NCBI GenBank assembly: GCA_016706545.1
Contig: JADJJK010000016.1
Coordinates: 1 to 64,000 of the forward strand
DNA: 64,000 bases
From: Myxococcales bacterium
Lineage (GTDB): Bacteria; Myxococcota_A; Polyangia; Haliangiales; Haliangiaceae
Direction: 5' to 3'
This document shows positions 63,700 through 64,000 of the stretch, piece by piece. Within the stretch, counting starts at the first letter, position 1, and each line of letters opens with the position of its first letter. The position numbers were made by a program, and so were the translations under genes. The notes under the pieces were generated by a model. It was not told where the DNA came from and did not search any database. It worked only from the letters and a program-made list of their open reading frames with translations.

Positions 63700-64000
63700 C
63701 TAATTTCGCTTTTCCCGTCCGATTACAGGCTCATCAGACGCGCTGGGAAGTCCGATGACCTGGCCTGGAGCCCCCAGCGTCGCACCACCCTGCTCATCAA
63801 TCCCCCCAACGTGCGGCAACTCGCCCACGGAACCAGTGATGAGGCGCGCGCCGCGCTGGAAGGTCACCCATGACCAGACCCAGTGGAACATCACCAGGAG
63901 CCGATTGCGAAAGCCGACGAGGAACGCGATGTGGATGGCCCACCAAAGGAGATACGCCAGGTGACCGTGGCCCTGGTACCCGCTGGTGGCCACCACCGCC
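63700..64000 (-). CDS. Type II NADH dehydrogenase, C-terminal end (partial)
   Basis: The last 98 residues of a gene that extends past the right edge. The membrane-anchoring C-terminal segment YLLWWAIHIAFLVGFRNRLLVMFHWVWSWVTFQRGARLIT is close to the conserved end of bacterial Ndh (LLWLFVH-…IGFRNRL-V…W-Y-TF-RGARLIT). The FAD and NADH domains lie outside. A polar 45-residue tail follows it. The end is the TAG at 63700. Confidence 0.85.
   Translation of the reverse strand, partial: AVVATSGYQGHGHLAYLLWWAIHIAFLVGFRNRLLVMFHWVWSWVTFQRGARLITGSVGELPHVGGIDEQGGATLGAPGQVIGLPSASDEPVIGREKRN

Overview
The window is GC-rich, densely coding bacterial DNA that looks like Myxococcota (a myxobacterium or close relative). 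Supporting signs are a secreted protein with a MYXO-CTERM-type tail (Cys, hydrophobic segment, Arg cluster), four Hanks-type Ser/Thr kinases, a FHA/sigma-54 activator, PEGA and TPR lipoproteins, thrombospondin type 3/OmpA proteins and large TonB-dependent receptors. No rRNA, tRNA, CRISPR array, insertion sequence or prophage was recognised.

Layout. 1-2.5 kb: a broken DUF222/HNH endonuclease gene running off the left edge, and a repeat-rich gap. 2.5-9.5 kb: MFS exporter, secreted M4 metalloprotease, HemF-like oxidase, GST and a short-chain dehydrogenase. 9.66-15.19 kb: a tightly coupled eight-gene minus-strand operon (DUF4388+TPR protein, ParA-type ATPase, three Roadblock/LC7-like proteins, a tandem V4R protein, one small unknown protein and a second DUF4388/PATAN-like protein). 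It looks like a dedicated regulatory or positioning module and is the best candidate here for an undescribed system. 15.2-26.1 kb: a 1-kb gap, LPMO-like protein, aldo/keto reductase, TetR regulator, kinase-TPR protein, ricin-type lectin, GreA-like factor and a family B DNA polymerase. 26.1-33.7 kb: an envelope cluster (lipoprotein, OmpA/TSP3 protein, TonB receptor), a PEGA protein and a phosphodiesterase. 33.8-43.7 kb: a beta-propeller-like protein and AAA+ ATPase that may be one frameshifted gene, a partner-switch-like pair (receiver-HATPase plus a membrane STAS/zinc-ribbon protein), a PEGA/TPR protein, a kinase and a small membrane protein. 43.7-50.9 kb: queE, a lipoprotein, nrdR, a secreted esterase, an SDR, a lamin-tail-like protein, a broken Nudix gene and a FHA/sigma-54 activator. 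51-64 kb: kinase with glycine/proline-rich repeats, frr, pyrH, a proline-iminopeptidase-like lipoprotein, tyrS, another kinase, a large TonB receptor and the 3' end of a type II NADH dehydrogenase.

At least five genes (HNH, kinase-TPR, receiver-HATPase, Nudix, repeat kinase) and probably a sixth (propeller/AAA+) continue in another frame after a single-base shift, usually beside a short G/C run or inside a repeat. Assembly indels are the simplest explanation, but the genes are annotated as broken because that is what the sequence shows. Several gene ends carry short GC-rich tandem repeats, many built on GAGCGC.
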